DNA of 14,869 nucleotides. Origin: Acidimicrobiia bacterium. Its GTDB lineage: Bacteria > Actinomycetota > Acidimicrobiia > Acidimicrobiales > Hopanoidiivorantaceae. Location: NCBI GenBank assembly GCA_020027305.1, contig JAHRAM010000103.1, positions 1 to 14,869 on the forward strand, written 5' to 3'. A program made the translations under genes and the position numbers. Of this stretch, positions 14,466 to 14,869 are shown in pieces; within the stretch, counting starts at the first letter, position 1, and each line of letters begins with the position of its first letter. The notes beneath the pieces are model-generated. The model worked only from the letters and a program-made list of their open reading frames with translations, was not told the origin of the DNA and ran no database searches.

Positions 14466-14869
14466 TTAACTATTCTCTGTGGTTTCTGTAACTGGAGGAT
14501 CTAAAACAGCAGTGGTAGTCGTGGTAGTTGGTATTGAACCATCTTCATTTAATTGTGGGCGGACTTCTAGACCGCCTGTTACATTGTATGTATTTTGAAT
14601 AACTTGGTCTGGTGGCGTTGGCACATCAAACCCCCTTGGAGCTCTTGCTATCACAAAAACTTCACCTGTGCCTAAAAAGCGAATGTCGTCAAAATTGTCA
14701 TCATAAATTATTGGGTCACGGCTCAAGTTGTTGATGTCTCGCCACCTTCTAACTGTGATAATAGCAGGCTCGCCATCGCATTCAACTCCTGCTTCAAGAC
14801 GGTAGGGAGGCGCTTGAAAATTGTATCCAAGTGGAAACGCATTAGCAGGAATAGTAGGAGGCATTACAA
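14466..14869 (-). CDS. Unrecognised protein with Thr-rich C-terminal tail (5' end beyond window)
   Basis: Only the C-terminal ~134 codons are visible; the frame is open through the right edge, so the Met codon at 14864 need not be the start. I do not recognise the family. The visible part has a globular-looking stretch with one Cys (AGVECDGEPAIITVRRWRDI), acidic YDDNFDDIRF, a beta-prone FLGTGEVFVIARAPRGF, and then a low-complexity end with a run of six Thr and ENS at the terminus. Pro/Thr-rich tails of this kind are common on extracytoplasmic proteins of Actinobacteria, so it is probably secreted or membrane-anchored (inference). There is no TM helix in the visible part. The stop is 118 bp upstream of the guanylyltransferase start on the same strand, so co-transcription is possible. 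Confidence 0.7.
   Translation of the reverse strand, partial: VMPPTIPANAFPLGYNFQAPPYRLEAGVECDGEPAIITVRRWRDINNLSRDPIIYDDNFDDIRFLGTGEVFVIARAPRGFDVPTPPDQVIQNTYNVTGGLEVRPQLNEDGSIPTTTTTTAVLDPPVTETTENS

Noticed and set aside
1..14869. tRNA, rRNA, CRISPR array, insertion sequence or prophage elements
   Set aside because: Spacers are at most 118 bp and none shows a cloverleaf, regular repeats or terminal inverted repeats; no transposase or phage motifs are in the proteins.

Overview
The window looks like a chromosomal segment of a streamlined, low-GC (roughly 40 % by eye) actinobacterium, most likely a marine or freshwater member of or near the Acidimicrobiia. The basis is the gene set: F420 genes cofD-cofE facing a mannose-1-phosphate guanylyltransferase, as fbiA-fbiB lie near manB in Mycobacterium, plus a large GT2/multi-TM protein followed by a DUF5719-like secreted protein, an actinobacterial pairing. 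The taxon is inference; there is no rRNA here. Coding density is extreme: spacers are 6 to 118 bp, several start/stop codons overlap, and there are no tRNA genes, insertion sequences or CRISPR arrays.

Layout. (1) 1-4637, minus strand: a CPBP intramembrane protease, then a ~1120-residue membrane protein resembling GT-C/PTPS-related glycosyltransferases, then a DPM/ALG5-type GT2 cut by the left edge. These form a tight operon with overlapping or near-overlapping ends. The GT2 probably makes a lipid-linked sugar and the membrane protein may use it. (2) 4644-7021, plus strand: ftsH, then a membrane-anchored thioredoxin-like protein; only 6 bp separate the ftsH and CPBP start codons. (3) 7085-11547, minus strand: a 997-residue GT2-like multi-TM protein and a DUF5719-like protein, joined by an ATGA overlap. 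(4) 11541/11598-13308, plus strand: cofD and cofE with an 11-bp overlap, two consecutive F420 steps. (5) 13343-14864, minus strand: a mannose-1-phosphate guanylyltransferase, and the C-terminal end of an unrecognised protein with a Thr-rich tail.

The themes are envelope glycan assembly (GDP-mannose supply, GT2 and GT-C enzymes, the DUF5719 protein), membrane proteolysis (FtsH, CPBP) and F420 synthesis. The most unusual signal is a tandem duplication of a ~140-residue transmembrane-hairpin module inside the GT-C-like protein. Its 66-residue soluble core is about 83 % identical between copies while the flanking helices have diverged. Also notable are the lack of the usual acidic sugar-nucleotide motif in the 997-residue protein, the lack of the FbiB C-terminal flavin domain on CofE, a probably leaderless ftsH, and AT-only palindromes at both convergent gene junctions.
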